A DNA stretch of 64,000 nucleotides, taken from contig NZ_RBKT01000001.1 of assembly GCF_003633685.1 (NCBI RefSeq), positions 8,184,001 to 8,248,000 of the forward strand, read 5' to 3'. The notes beneath the pieces were generated by a model. That model was not told the DNA's origin. It ran no database searches and saw only the letters and a list, made by a program, of their open reading frames with translations. Positions 15,006-23,205 of this stretch are shown one piece after another; the first letter of the stretch is position 1; each line of letters begins with the position of its first letter. Origin of the DNA: Micromonospora pisi. GTDB taxonomy: Bacteria; Actinomycetota; Actinomycetes; Mycobacteriales; Micromonosporaceae. A program made the position numbers and the translations under genes.

Positions 15006-15940
15006 GCCGAACTGGGGCCGAGCTGCCCAGCCTCGGGCAGCTCGGCCTGTTCGACCCCGGGTGGTGCCAGCGCTGGACCAACGGCAAGAGCCTGTGGCTG
15101 CCGACCGGGGATGAGCGGTTCAACCCGAAGCGGCACACCGTACGGGCCATCCCGGAGCAGGTGGCCCGTGCGTTCATCTCGACCCACCACTACAGCCACT
15201 CGTACCCCGCCGCACGCCTGAGGTACGGCCTCTTTGAGGGCTGCCACCTGGTCGGCGTAGCGGTGATCGGGCAGCCGATGCACCGGCAGGTCACCGGCAA
15301 ACCGTTCCCGACGCTGGGCAAGACTGCGGCCGAGTTATCCCGGTTCGTTTTGCTCGATCCGGTTCCGCCCCCGGCGGAGAGTTGGCTCCTCGGCCGGGTG
15401 TTCCGGCTGGCCGCCGCCGACGGGCTCCGTGGCCTGGTCGCGTTCAGCGACCCCATGCCCCGGCTGGCTATCAACGGTCAGTTGATCATGCCTGGTCACG
15501 TCGGCACCATCTACCAGGCGACCAACGGCCGCTACACCGGCCGGGCCACCCGGCGCACCCTCGTCGTGCTGCCGGACGGGACCGTGTTCAGCGAACGCAG
15601 CCTGCAAAAGATCCGGGGCTGCGAACGGGCCGACGGCGAGCCCATGTCCCGGCTGGTGACGTATGGCGCCGAGCCGTTCTCCCCGTACCTGCCGCCGGTG
15701 GGTTGGCTGCCGGGGGAGTGGAACCGGTTGGACCGGTGGGCCGACCTTGACCTGCGGGGCCGGCGGAAGGTGTGGCTAAAGCACGCGCTGACCTCGATCG
15801 GCGCCCGCCGGGCGCGACACCGGGGCAACCACCGGTTCGTCTGGCCGCTCGGAGACCGGTCGCAGCGTCGCCGCACGGTGATCGCCCTGGACGCGCAGCC
15901 CTACCCCAAGACGACAGATCCGTGGGACCTGGCGGCGTAA
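15002..15940 (+). CDS. mom: Mom-like adenine modification protein
   Basis: A 312-residue protein resembling the phage Mu Mom family (GNAT-like fold), which converts adenine in DNA to a carbamoylmethyl form and protects against many restriction enzymes. Visible family pattern: VRAIPEQVARAFISTHHYSH, AARLRYGLFEGCHLVGVAVI, ELSRFVLLDPVPPPAESW, GLRGLVAFSDPMPR, GHVGTIYQATNGRYTGRAT and a KIRGCE segment. The C-terminal 70 residues are basic. It overlaps the upstream gene by 4 nt. Mu mom is tightly timed because the enzyme is toxic; the repeat-controlled P4 promoter could provide similar timing. The assignment rests on recalled family pattern, not alignment. Confidence 0.7.
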   Translation: MSRTGAELPSLGQLGLFDPGWCQRWTNGKSLWLPTGDERFNPKRHTVRAIPEQVARAFISTHHYSHSYPAARLRYGLFEGCHLVGVAVIGQPMHRQVTGKPFPTLGKTAAELSRFVLLDPVPPPAESWLLGRVFRLAAADGLRGLVAFSDPMPRLAINGQLIMPGHVGTIYQATNGRYTGRATRRTLVVLPDGTVFSERSLQKIRGCERADGEPMSRLVTYGAEPFSPYLPPVGWLPGEWNRLDRWADLDLRGRRKVWLKHALTSIGARRARHRGNHRFVWPLGDRSQRRRTVIALDAQPYPKTTDPWDLAA

Positions 15941-15961
15941 GCCGAAGAGAGGCAGGACAAC

Positions 15962-16213
15962 ATGGCCAAAACCACCGCAGAAGCTTCATACACCGGCGAC
16001 CAGGTGGAGGAGGCGTTGAGCAGGGCGGTTGACGACCTCCTGGACCGGGTCCAGCCGCTCGGCGAGGAGATCGGCGATGCCTTGCGCGTGTTGATGAACG
16101 TCGGCATGCACTACCTGGAGCACCCGGATGCTGCCGACCTCGAAGAGGCCATCGGGGCGAAGTACGCCGAGGACCCGGAGACCGTCATGGGGTGGGTGGC
16201 TGCGTGCGACTGA
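15962..16213 (+). CDS. Small acidic helical protein
   Basis: An 83-residue protein, MAKTTAEASYTGDQVEEALS..., acidic and predicted helical, with AGAGGCAGG upstream of the ATG. It lies 21 bp after the Mom-like gene and probably shares its message. No known domain. Confidence 0.65.
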   Translation: MAKTTAEASYTGDQVEEALSRAVDDLLDRVQPLGEEIGDALRVLMNVGMHYLEHPDAADLEEAIGAKYAEDPETVMGWVAACD

Positions 16214-16331
16214 CCTCGTCAGCGGCTCGACACGGCACCGGCCCGCCGATCGGGCTGTACCCGCTCCCCGAGGACATCGACCGCCGGTCGTGATCAACAA
16301 TGATCCGATCAGTGGAGAGGCCCGGACGACG

Positions 16332-16985
16332 ATGAACACGCCCACCCCCAGCCCGGCCCAGCTCAGAGCTTTGCTCGCCGCACTGGCCGGCGACCTCGCT
16401 GCTATCCAAACTGGTCGAACCACCAGGCGACGACTGGCTGCCAACGGATGGCTCGACGGCCCGCACGCCGACTCGGAGATCACCGACGACGGCCGCGATG
16501 CAGCTCGGCGCGCATACCCACACGGGTACGCCGACGCCCTCTCCGTTGACGAGGTCCCCGCCGAACTCGACCGGATCGTGGAGCCAGGCGAGCAGGCGTA
16601 CGCGGTGTACAGGTGGAGCCGCGATCACCGGAAGTACGGGATCGCCGCTGCGGTTGCCGTCTTCGCCAACTACGGCATTGCCGAGGCGTACGCGGTTGCG
16701 CGGGAGCTGGTCGTCAGGTCGGTCTGGCGGGACCTGGGACCGGCGCCTGTTCCTGTGCTGGAGTCGACCCCGACCCCGGAGCCAACCCCGGATCCGGAGC
16801 CGGATCCGGACGACACGGTCCGCGTCGCAGGGGAGGGCGACGGTCGGTACCGGGTCATCCGTCACGACGCCTCCGGCACCTGGGCCCTGATCGTGGCCGC
16901 CGACGTTGATCCCGACTCGACGCGGGGCGCCCGTTGGGTGTCGACACACGAGGTCCGGTCGGCTCCGGACAAGGCGCCAGCCTGA
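16332..16985 (+). CDS. Early protein with winged-helix-like start, unknown
   Basis: A 217-residue protein. The first 60 residues (PAQLRALLAALAGDLAAIQT; RRLAANGWLDG...ITDDGRDAARR) parallel the N-terminus of the 511-residue protein at 13470 (KAQLVALLDAI...AGLLDGYAVTDAGRVAAHR), suggesting a shared DNA-binding module. A Pro/Glu/Asp repeat linker (PTPEPTPDPEPDPDD, about 160-175) leads to a C-terminal beta domain. The ATG has only a weak ribosome site. Confidence 0.65.
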   Translation: MNTPTPSPAQLRALLAALAGDLAAIQTGRTTRRRLAANGWLDGPHADSEITDDGRDAARRAYPHGYADALSVDEVPAELDRIVEPGEQAYAVYRWSRDHRKYGIAAAVAVFANYGIAEAYAVARELVVRSVWRDLGPAPVPVLESTPTPEPTPDPEPDPDDTVRVAGEGDGRYRVIRHDASGTWALIVAADVDPDSTRGARWVSTHEVRSAPDKAPA

Positions 16986-17041
16986 GCGAGCTGCTGATAC
17001 CCCGAGGGCCGGATCGCCGACCGTCGGCGCCACACCCAAAA

Positions 17042-17095
17042 AACTTGATAGATATTGCCGCCAGCGTGACCTTCCTGCGGTAACTTGGTAGATGT
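17042..17095 (+). promoter_or_regulatory. Early promoter P5 with paired repeat
   Basis: Repeats at 17042-17055 (ending GATAT) and 17082-17095, 40 bp apart. -10 TAACTT at 17081-17086. The best -35 match, TTGCCG (17055-17060), gives a 20-bp spacer, so this promoter may depend more on an activator. The leader has GCTACCGA. Confidence 0.7.
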
Positions 17096-17124
17096 AAGTG
17101 CTACCGATTTGCGAGGGAGTCACG

Positions 17125-17625
17125 ATGACCGCCAACGACCGCCTCTGGGCCGCATTCACCGCCTCCCACCCCGCCGAGGCCGCCCTGATCTGGGCCAACG
17201 AAACGTCGGCCCGACCCAACGCGCCCCTCGGCTACGCCTACAGCTCCGTTGCTGTCGCCGACGAAGCCGACACCAACCCCGAGCAGGCGTTGTGCCTCGT
17301 CGCCGACTACCTGACCAGCGTCCAGGACCAGACCATCGGCGGGCGCCCCCTCCGCGACTACCTCCCCCTCAAGCGAGACGAATACCTCGCCTGCCCCGGG
17401 CACCGCACGGACAACACCGCCGGCTACGTCATCCGACTCACCGTCGCCGGGGGAGAGGTCGTCAAGACCCCGGACGGGCGAACCGGCATCGACGCCTTCG
17501 CCGTCGAGTGCGAGCCTCACTGGGGCAACTACGACAAGGCGATCAACGCCGCGTGCGCGCTCACGGATGAGCACACGTACGCCGTCACCGACCGCCTGTA
17601 CCGGTGCGGTCACCGCTCGTACTGA
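17125..17625 (+). CDS. Early protein, unknown function
   Basis: A 166-residue protein (MTANDRLWAAFTASHPAEAA...), mixed alpha/beta and acidic, with Cys in ACPGHR and RCGHRSY near the C-terminus. It is the only gene between P5 and a strong terminator, so it is expressed as a single-gene unit. GAGGGAG precedes the ATG. Confidence 0.7.
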   Translation: MTANDRLWAAFTASHPAEAALIWANETSARPNAPLGYAYSSVAVADEADTNPEQALCLVADYLTSVQDQTIGGRPLRDYLPLKRDEYLACPGHRTDNTAGYVIRLTVAGGEVVKTPDGRTGIDAFAVECEPHWGNYDKAINAACALTDEHTYAVTDRLYRCGHRSY

Positions 17626-17633
17626 GCTGGCTG

Positions 17634-17668
17634 AGAAGGGGGGCCGGGCTACCTGGCCCCCCTTCTGT
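17634..17668 (+). terminator. Intrinsic terminator before promoter P6
   Basis: Perfect 12-bp stem AGAAGGGGGGCC/GGCCCCCCTTCT with a 9-nt loop, at the end of the P5 unit. Confidence 0.8.
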
Positions 17669-17686
17669 GCGCCCGACTAGGGGGCA

Positions 17687-17741
17687 AACTCGGTAGATGA
17701 GATTGCCGGATCTCTGCCCCATGCCGTAGATTGATAGATAT
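17687..17741 (+). promoter_or_regulatory. Early promoter P6 with diverged paired repeat
   Basis: Repeats at 17687-17700 (AACTCGGTAGATGA) and 17728-17741 (AGATTGATAGATAT), 41 bp apart, are the most diverged pair. -35 TTGCCG (17703-17708), 18-bp spacer, -10 TAGATT (17727-17732). Confidence 0.7.
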
Positions 17742-17781
17742 GAGGTAGTCCGACCGACCTAGCGACGAGGAGCCGAACCCT

Positions 17782-18510
17782 GTGACCACAACCAAAACCC
17801 ACACCGCCGAACATCCCGGACCCATCACCCTGGACGCCCGACTCGCCAGCGGTGCCATCACCGTAACCGTCGAAGACCGCACCCACGCCGTCATCACCAT
17901 CGCCACCGCCGACAACGACGGGACCTCGGCCAACGCGGTCAACGCCGCCCGCATCAACGACAGCGGCACGAAGATCGCGGTCGGCGTCGACACGGCCGGC
18001 GGCGGCAGCGGCGGAGTCGTCATCCAAAGCGGCGGTGTCCAGCGGAACATGTTCAACACCGGTGGCGGCGTCATGATCGCCGGGAACAACTACGGGGTGA
18101 TCTCCACCGGCAACGGGAGCGTTGTCATCGGCGGCGGGGCCGTCGTGATCGGCGGCAGCCCGATCTTTATCGAGGCCAAGCTCCCCGTCGGGTCGTCGTT
18201 GCTCGCGGAGACGACCGACGCCCGAGTGGAAACGACCGGCAGCCTGGACCGGGCACAGGTCCGCACCATGTCCGGGCACATCCGGATCGACGCCGTGACC
18301 ACCCCGGACCTGCACACCATGTCGGGTCACATCGACATCCGCGCCCTGTACGGCGACGGCCGGGCCGAAACCATGTCCGGCCGGATCACCGTGGTCGCGG
18401 CGGTCGAGTGCGCACTGCGCGCCCGGTCCATGTCGGGCGACATCGAGATCTCGGGCGCCCGCGTCGACCTGGACGCCAGCACCATGTCCGGCCGGCTCCG
18501 GACCCGTTGA
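17782..18510 (+). CDS. DUF4097-like beta-solenoid protein
   Basis: A 242-residue protein from GTG 17782. It contains five copies of a TMSG/SMSG unit (RTMSGHIRID, HTMSGHIDIR, ETMSGRITVV, RSMSGDIEIS, STMSGRLRTR) at about 18-20-residue steps, preceded by Gly-rich VVIGGG stretches. This matches the repeated beta-strand pattern of DUF4097/adhesin-like head proteins. There is no signal peptide or membrane helix, so it is probably intracellular. Its role in a phage early region is unclear. Confidence 0.75.
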   Translation: MTTTKTHTAEHPGPITLDARLASGAITVTVEDRTHAVITIATADNDGTSANAVNAARINDSGTKIAVGVDTAGGGSGGVVIQSGGVQRNMFNTGGGVMIAGNNYGVISTGNGSVVIGGGAVVIGGSPIFIEAKLPVGSSLLAETTDARVETTGSLDRAQVRTMSGHIRIDAVTTPDLHTMSGHIDIRALYGDGRAETMSGRITVVAAVECALRARSMSGDIEISGARVDLDASTMSGRLRTR

Positions 18511-18539
18511 CCATCCCACTACTCACCTGAGGAGCTTCC

Positions 18540-18899
18540 ATGACCGACCCCAGCGCCCACTGGGCCCCCCCGGGTGACGCCCGCCCACCTGGCAGGGCTG
18601 AACTCGCCGCCATGCTCCGCGCCGTCGCCAACCGCGGTGTCCTCACCCCGGCGATGGGGCGCCCGGAGGTGCTGGCCGGGATCAGGCGTAAGCGCTGGGC
18701 CACCACCCCGACGGATGGCACCCCGTCCACGCTCACCGAATTCGGTCACCGTGTGACCCGGGGGGCGAATCCCGAGGCGTACGTGGCGGCGGTGCCCGAC
18801 GAGCAGGTGCAGGCGTGGGCCGGTCTGATCGCTGCGGCCGAACGGGCACCGGAGTCGACCGACCCGCCCGCTGATCACCGAGGAGGTGAAGCGCCGTGA
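18540..18899 (+). CDS. Early protein, unknown function
   Basis: A 119-residue protein, MTDPSAHWAPPGDARPPGRA..., helical core between Pro-rich ends. Lines such as AAMLRAVANRGVLTPAMGRP suggest a small DNA-binding fold, but weakly. GAGGAG precedes the ATG and the stop overlaps the next GTG. Confidence 0.6.
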   Translation: MTDPSAHWAPPGDARPPGRAELAAMLRAVANRGVLTPAMGRPEVLAGIRRKRWATTPTDGTPSTLTEFGHRVTRGANPEAYVAAVPDEQVQAWAGLIAAAERAPESTDPPADHRGGEAP

Positions 18900-19855
18900 C
18901 AACCACGTTGACATATCCTGGTCCGGGTATCGCCTACCGCAACCCTGGACCCGGAGCCGCCCGCATGCCCGAAGTTCCGTTTCTGACCCGGACCGACCTG
19001 GCCGCCATCGGCACAGAGGTATGGGGGGTGCCAGTCACCGAAACCAAGATCACCGAGCTGGTTCGGGAATCACGGCCGGGCGGCAAATACGAGGACGACC
19101 CGTTCGTGGGGCCGGACTCCTACCTCGGCAACGCCCCCTGGTGGGCCAAGGGCCGGGGCCGGACGGTCACCGCCTGGTTCAAGCGGCACATGCCACCCCC
19201 CGTGGTCGACGCCGAAGCAGTCGCTGCCGAACGGCAACTCGAACTCGCCGACGTGCTCTGGTTGGAAGATGTCGCCGCGCTCGGCGGCGTACAAGAGAAG
19301 ACCATCACCGACCACCTCTACCAGTCACAGGAAGAGGTCGGCGGGAAGCGCGGCGCAGCCAAGAAGCGGGGCAAGTGGGCCGACGACCCGTTCCCGGCAC
19401 CGGAGGAGAAGCGGGCTGGACGGCGGGTGTACTGGAAGGCGGAGAGGCGAGACGAGATCCTGGCCTGGTTCGGCCGGCACCCGCGGCGGCAGGTTGGTGA
19501 CGGAATCGGCGGGCCGAGCGGAATCACCCGGGCGGAGGCGCAGGGGTTGCAGCCGCCAAAGCCGCCGAAGCCGCCGAAGCCGCCAGTAAATGCGTCCCCA
19601 CGCGAGTACCTGGATTGGGCGGCTGGCCACGCCCTTGACATCTACCTGGCCGGCGACACGGCCAGGGCTATCGACTCGTTCGCGGCCGACCTGGTGCAGC
19701 ACGAGGGAACGACTCACATCGTTGAGGACCCGGAGTTCCGGTCAGCGATGGCGGATGCGGCGGCGAAGGGGTGGGAGGCTTTCAAGGCGGCCATGTCTGG
19801 ATGGCCGCTGCGGAAGCCGTCGGGGCGGTCGTCGAAGCCGCGCGTCAAGTCCTGA
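18896..19855 (+). CDS. Protein with two helix-turn-helix segments
   Basis: A 319-residue protein from GTG 18896 (ATG 18965 is an alternative). Two copies of an AlpA/excisionase-like module are visible: about residues 27-98 (LTRTDLAAIGTEVWGVPVTE...DDPF...AWFKRH) and about 110-195 (LWLEDVAALGGVQEKTITDH...DDPFP...EILAWFGRH). A PPKPPKPPKPP hinge (about 220-231) joins a helical C-terminus. It likely binds DNA as a two-headed protein and is a candidate regulator of the repeat-framed promoters. Confidence 0.7.
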   Translation: MTTTLTYPGPGIAYRNPGPGAARMPEVPFLTRTDLAAIGTEVWGVPVTETKITELVRESRPGGKYEDDPFVGPDSYLGNAPWWAKGRGRTVTAWFKRHMPPPVVDAEAVAAERQLELADVLWLEDVAALGGVQEKTITDHLYQSQEEVGGKRGAAKKRGKWADDPFPAPEEKRAGRRVYWKAERRDEILAWFGRHPRRQVGDGIGGPSGITRAEAQGLQPPKPPKPPKPPVNASPREYLDWAAGHALDIYLAGDTARAIDSFAADLVQHEGTTHIVEDPEFRSAMADAAAKGWEAFKAAMSGWPLRKPSGRSSKPRVKS

Positions 19856-19869
19856 AGTCCTGACGGGAG

Positions 19870-19896
19870 CGCCCTCGTGATCGCGGGGGCGTTTTT
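19870..19896 (+). terminator. Intrinsic terminator before promoter P7
   Basis: CGCCCTCG/CGGGGGCG stem (one G-U pair) followed by five T residues at 19892-19896, just upstream of the P7 repeats. Confidence 0.8.
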
Positions 19897-19904
19897 CGTG
19901 GCGA

Positions 19905-19958
19905 AACTTGATAGATGTACTAGCGCTTGAGTCCTTCGTGCGGTAACTTGGTAGATGT
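19905..19958 (+). promoter_or_regulatory. Early promoter P7 with paired repeat
   Basis: Repeats at 19905-19918 and 19945-19958, 40 bp apart. -10 TAACTT (19944-19949); the hexamer 17 bp upstream is TAGCGC (19921-19926), a weak -35. Confidence 0.75.
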
Positions 19959-19992
19959 AAGGCAGTCGGGTTGCCCAACCAAGGAGACGAAG

Positions 19993-20523
19993 ATGACCAC
20001 CGCCACCACCGCCACCACCTACAGCGGCGCCAACGGCACCACCTTCGACCACATCTCCGTCACCGCCCTCACCGAACGCGACGTCGACCGCATGGAACGC
20101 GTCGAGTCCGCCCTGTGCCGCTGGGCCCGCGTCACCCCCATGCACCACACCCAGGAGGATGAGATCTGCGGCGTCATCAACGACGCGCTGATCCTCCTGG
20201 AGGAGTACGGCACCGGTGCCGTCGAGAACGCCGCAACCCCTGCTGACGCCACATACGCCGAGGCCGCTGCGTGGGCGACCGTCCGCAAGGTCACCGCGCA
20301 GGCCCTTCGGTTCCCGCTCCCGATCCAGCCGACCGAGCAGATCAGTACCGAGGAGCGGACCGCCCGCAGCACCGCACACATCCACCGCGCCGGTACCGCG
20401 CTCCTCGCCGGCAAGCAGCCCGAGGCCCTGTACTGGCTCGACGCCGCCGAGGCCGTCGACCCGGCCCGGGACTACGACGGGCTGTACCACCTGGTCGTCA
20501 CCCCGTGGGCGATCTGCCGGTAA
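19993..20523 (+). CDS. Early protein, unknown function
   Basis: A 176-residue helical protein. Its C-terminal segment (LLAGKQPEALYWLDAAEAVDPARDYDGL) is mirrored in the next gene (AFRAGRRAEGLRLIDAAEVEAPLMRDYDRL), so the two are diverged paralogues or share a TPR-like helix pair. AAGGAG lies before the ATG. Confidence 0.7.
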   Translation: MTTATTATTYSGANGTTFDHISVTALTERDVDRMERVESALCRWARVTPMHHTQEDEICGVINDALILLEEYGTGAVENAATPADATYAEAAAWATVRKVTAQALRFPLPIQPTEQISTEERTARSTAHIHRAGTALLAGKQPEALYWLDAAEAVDPARDYDGLYHLVVTPWAICR

Positions 20524-20557
20524 CCCGCCCGCGTAGAGCAGGAGAGAGGAGAGCGGC

Positions 20558-20980
20558 ATGCTCACGCTTGTCGAACTGGCCATGGTCGCCCAGGCCGCCG
20601 AGGACTACGCGGCCTGCTGGTACGGGCCGCAACCTGCTGCGGTTTTCAGCCGGTGGGACTGTGAACGGTACGTCTCCGAGGGCTACCTGAAGCACCTCCA
20701 CCACCGATACAACCTCGACGAGCTGATGGCGGCCGTGGGCGCGCACCTGGACGCGAACCCCAACATCCTGACCGCCGGCCGGGTGAGTGCCGCCGAACTC
20801 GTCGCCCGCGAAACCGAACGTCACAAGCGGGCCGAGGCCGTGCTTGACCAGGCCCTGATCGCCTTCAGGGCGGGACGGCGGGCCGAGGGTTTGCGGCTGA
20901 TCGACGCGGCCGAGGTTGAGGCACCGCTGATGCGCGACTACGACCGGCTGCGCGCCCGGGTGAACGCCACCAAATCCTGA
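20558..20980 (+). CDS. Early protein related to its upstream neighbour
   Basis: A 140-residue helical protein (MLTLVELAMVAQAAEDYAAC...). The C-terminal 45 residues share the LxLIDAAE...DYDRL pattern with 19993-20523. GAGAGGAGAG precedes the ATG. No known family. Confidence 0.65.
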   Translation: MLTLVELAMVAQAAEDYAACWYGPQPAAVFSRWDCERYVSEGYLKHLHHRYNLDELMAAVGAHLDANPNILTAGRVSAAELVARETERHKRAEAVLDQALIAFRAGRRAEGLRLIDAAEVEAPLMRDYDRLRARVNATKS

Positions 20981-21031
20981 CCTGCGCCGGTCCGCCCCCG
21001 ACCTGCGCCAACCCGACCAAGGGGGACCACC

Positions 21032-21445
21032 ATGCGACCGATCGACCTCAATGCCCTACCGGGGCCAATACTCCAGGCGGCCGAACGCGCCATCCTCCTC
21101 GCCTGGGTCGCCGGTCGCAGCCTCCCCGACGCGATCGAAGCCGCCACCAAAGCGGTGGTCCGGGACGCCCTCGCCCGCGACATGACCGTGGCCGGCGCGC
21201 AGCGGCTCGGGGACATCACCGTGGCGGTCGGCGCCAAGATGCTGGCCAATCTCGACCCAACCCACCTGACGAATCGAGGAACCCAAGATGCCCACGACAC
21301 CGGCAACCCAGAGCGAACTGTTCACCCTGCTCGTCGACAGCAACGCCCAGGCCATGCGGGACCTGCTCGTACCGGAAGGGTTCACCCCGTACGGCCCGAA
21401 CCTCCAGCACGACACCACCGGGGTCATGGTCGCGGTCGGGGCTGA
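21032..21445 (+). CDS. Small helical protein with likely lost stop codon
   Basis: The first 80 or so residues (MRPIDLNALPGPILQAAERA...LANLDPTHLTN) look genuine. The frame then runs on for about 55 Arg/His/Pro-rich residues inside the next gene. At the expected end the DNA reads AATCGAGGA; the related spot at about 21638 reads GACTGAGGA, so a TGA may have become CGA. The functional product is probably the first 85 residues. Confidence 0.5.
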   Translation: MRPIDLNALPGPILQAAERAILLAWVAGRSLPDAIEAATKAVVRDALARDMTVAGAQRLGDITVAVGAKMLANLDPTHLTNRGTQDAHDTGNPERTVHPARRQQRPGHAGPARTGRVHPVRPEPPARHHRGHGRGRG

Positions 21446-21593
21446 CGGGTACCGGATCACGTTCGTGAGCGCCGGCACGTGCGGGCAACTCGGTGTTGTG
21501 GACCTGCCGCCGTCGACCGGGTACACGGCCGTGCGCGACACGGCGTTGGCGTTGCACCGGTTCGTGGCCGCCGAGATCGAGGCGGCGGGCTGA
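21288..21593 (+). CDS. Early protein, unknown function
   Basis: A 101-residue protein (MPTTPATQSELFTLLVDSNA...), alpha/beta with a YRITFVSAGTCGQLGVVDL core. Codon use and composition favour this frame over the extended frame of 21032-21445 where they overlap. GAGGAA precedes the ATG. Confidence 0.65.
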   Translation: MPTTPATQSELFTLLVDSNAQAMRDLLVPEGFTPYGPNLQHDTTGVMVAVGADGYRITFVSAGTCGQLGVVDLPPSTGYTAVRDTALALHRFVAAEIEAAG

Positions 21594-21652
21594 CCGGCGC
21601 GCGGCTGTTGGCCGCGATCGACCCAACCCATCTGATCGACTGAGGAGTACCG

Positions 21653-21865
21653 ATGCTCGTTGAGACGTTGCCCGCCGCCCCGCCGGTGACCCCGCTCGTT
21701 GTCCACCCGTGCCAGCCGGCCGAGTTGGAGGAGGTGCGGTTGTCGACCTGCCCGTACGGGTGCAAGGTCATGCGCTGCGCCGGCTGCCAGGGGGAGCATG
21801 TCGTGCACATGCCGGCGTACGGGTGCCCGCCGTGGCGGCCGTACGCCGTGGCGCCCCGCCGGTAG
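21653..21865 (+). CDS. Small Cys-rich zinc-binding protein
   Basis: A 70-residue protein with CPYGCKVMRCAGCQGEH...YGC (about residues 33-60), a compact four- to five-Cys zinc site. GAGGAG precedes the ATG. Possible nucleic-acid or protein contact; no family named. Confidence 0.65.
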   Translation: MLVETLPAAPPVTPLVVHPCQPAELEEVRLSTCPYGCKVMRCAGCQGEHVVHMPAYGCPPWRPYAVAPRR

Positions 21866-21892
21866 TTCGGCTGGAAGCGGTCGGATTCCAAA

Positions 21893-21945
21893 AACTCGGT
21901 AGATGTATTGCGTTCAGCTTGACGGTACCGTAACTTGATAGATGT
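21893..21945 (+). promoter_or_regulatory. Early promoter P8 with paired repeat
   Basis: Repeats at 21893-21906 (AACTCGGTAGATGT) and 21932-21945, 39 bp apart. -35 TTGCGT (21908-21913), 17-bp spacer, -10 TAACTT (21931-21936). Confidence 0.8.
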
Positions 21946-21973
21946 AAGTGATGCCGAACGCGCGGAGGGCAAG

Positions 21974-22390
21974 ATGGCCACCACACGCACCGCCCCAAAG
22001 GCCACCACCGGCACCAAGGCCATCAACACCGCCCTCGACGCCGGGTTCGAGATCACCGAACACGGCGCGACCAACGGCCGCTACCGCCACCACCTCGTCG
22101 CCGCCGACGGACGCGCACTCATCATCGACACCGCACTCGGCACCGGCCGGTTCCTCAACGCCGAAGGCCGTAGCCGCTCCTACTGGAACGCAAGCTACCT
22201 CGGGGCGCGCAGCCTCAAGGCGCTCCGGGAACTGCTCGCCGCCGGAAGCAAGACCCCAGAGCAGATGCCGGCACAGGCGGCCGAGCAACGCAGCTCCGAA
22301 CTCACGGACATGCACCTCGCGGCCCTGGACAACGAGCGCCGGCTGCGCAACGACCTGCGCCGCGAACGCCGCCACTTCTACGGACGCTGA
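21974..22390 (+). CDS. Early protein, unknown function
   Basis: A 138-residue protein (MATTRTAPKATTGTKAINTA...), basic N-terminus, beta-rich centre (FEITEHGATNGRYRHHLVAA) and a charged helical tail rich in Arg/Glu. GGAGGG precedes the ATG. Followed by a 148-bp spacer without a gene. Confidence 0.65.
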   Translation: MATTRTAPKATTGTKAINTALDAGFEITEHGATNGRYRHHLVAADGRALIIDTALGTGRFLNAEGRSRSYWNASYLGARSLKALRELLAAGSKTPEQMPAQAAEQRSSELTDMHLAALDNERRLRNDLRRERRHFYGR

Positions 22391-22538
22391 TCAAAACTCC
22401 AGAACGGCCCCCGCTCCTGGGGGACTCACCCGGTTGAGGGGTCACAGCCCCAACCAGTACCGGGGAGACTGCGGACCCCATGTGGTGTCCCTGGGGAGCG
22501 GGGGCCACGACCAAGGTCAGCGCAGAGGAGAACCCGAG

Positions 22539-22802
22539 ATGGCCCGCAAGACCACCGTCCCGACCTGTGGCGACTGCCAGGCCACCAACCAACCGCAGGG
22601 CCGCGCCCGGGGCCTCTGCATCGTCTGCTCGCCCCTCACCGTCCTGCACCTCAGGCTTGCCGGCGACCAGGCCACCTACTGCGGCCGGAGCATGTACATC
22701 GTCACCAACGACCCGGACCAGGACTCCACCATCAACGACCTGGACCACAAGGTGAACTGCCCCGACTGCCTGTGGCAGCTTCGGCACCGCCGCAGCCACT
22801 GA
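22539..22802 (+). CDS. Small zinc-finger protein
   Basis: An 87-residue protein with Cys pairs CGDCQA, CIVC and CPDCLWQLRHRRSH, and TYCGR between. The spacing suggests one or two zinc ribbons, possibly DNA-binding. AGAGGAG precedes the ATG. Confidence 0.65.
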   Translation: MARKTTVPTCGDCQATNQPQGRARGLCIVCSPLTVLHLRLAGDQATYCGRSMYIVTNDPDQDSTINDLDHKVNCPDCLWQLRHRRSH

Positions 22803-22828
22803 CCCGACCACCCGCCTGGGAGACCGAG

Positions 22829-23191
22829 ATGACCGACACCGACCGGCCCATGACGTTCATCGAACGCCAGAAGGAAGCCGCCCTCGACGAGCTGCGTGAG
22901 CGGGGCGAGGAACGCCGACGCATCGCGGAAATCGTCCTCGGCAAGAACCGCGGCCGGGACCAGGTCACCGAGGTCATCAACCTCAGCGGCGACTACCTGG
23001 TGGAGGTCGCCACCCGGGACAGCGGCGTGTACTGGGCGTCCCTCGTTGGCGGGAAGCGCACCGGCCAGTTCCACGTCCGGCAGGAGGACGCGATTCTCCA
23101 CCTGATCGCCGCCCGGTACGACCCGAACCCGAACACGAACACCTCGGCCGCGTTCTACGCCGGCCGGGTCCTCGGCGTCTCCACCGACTGA
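22829..23191 (+). CDS. Early protein, unknown function
   Basis: A 120-residue protein. A charged helix (about 8-50, ERQKEAALDELRERGEERRR) is followed by a beta domain (VINLSGDYLVEVATRDSGVYWASLVGG). Gene spacing of 26 bp from the zinc-finger gene suggests one message. No family recognised. Confidence 0.65.
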   Translation: MTDTDRPMTFIERQKEAALDELRERGEERRRIAEIVLGKNRGRDQVTEVINLSGDYLVEVATRDSGVYWASLVGGKRTGQFHVRQEDAILHLIAARYDPNPNTNTSAAFYAGRVLGVSTD

Positions 23192-23205
23192 CGAGGACAG
23201 CCAGA

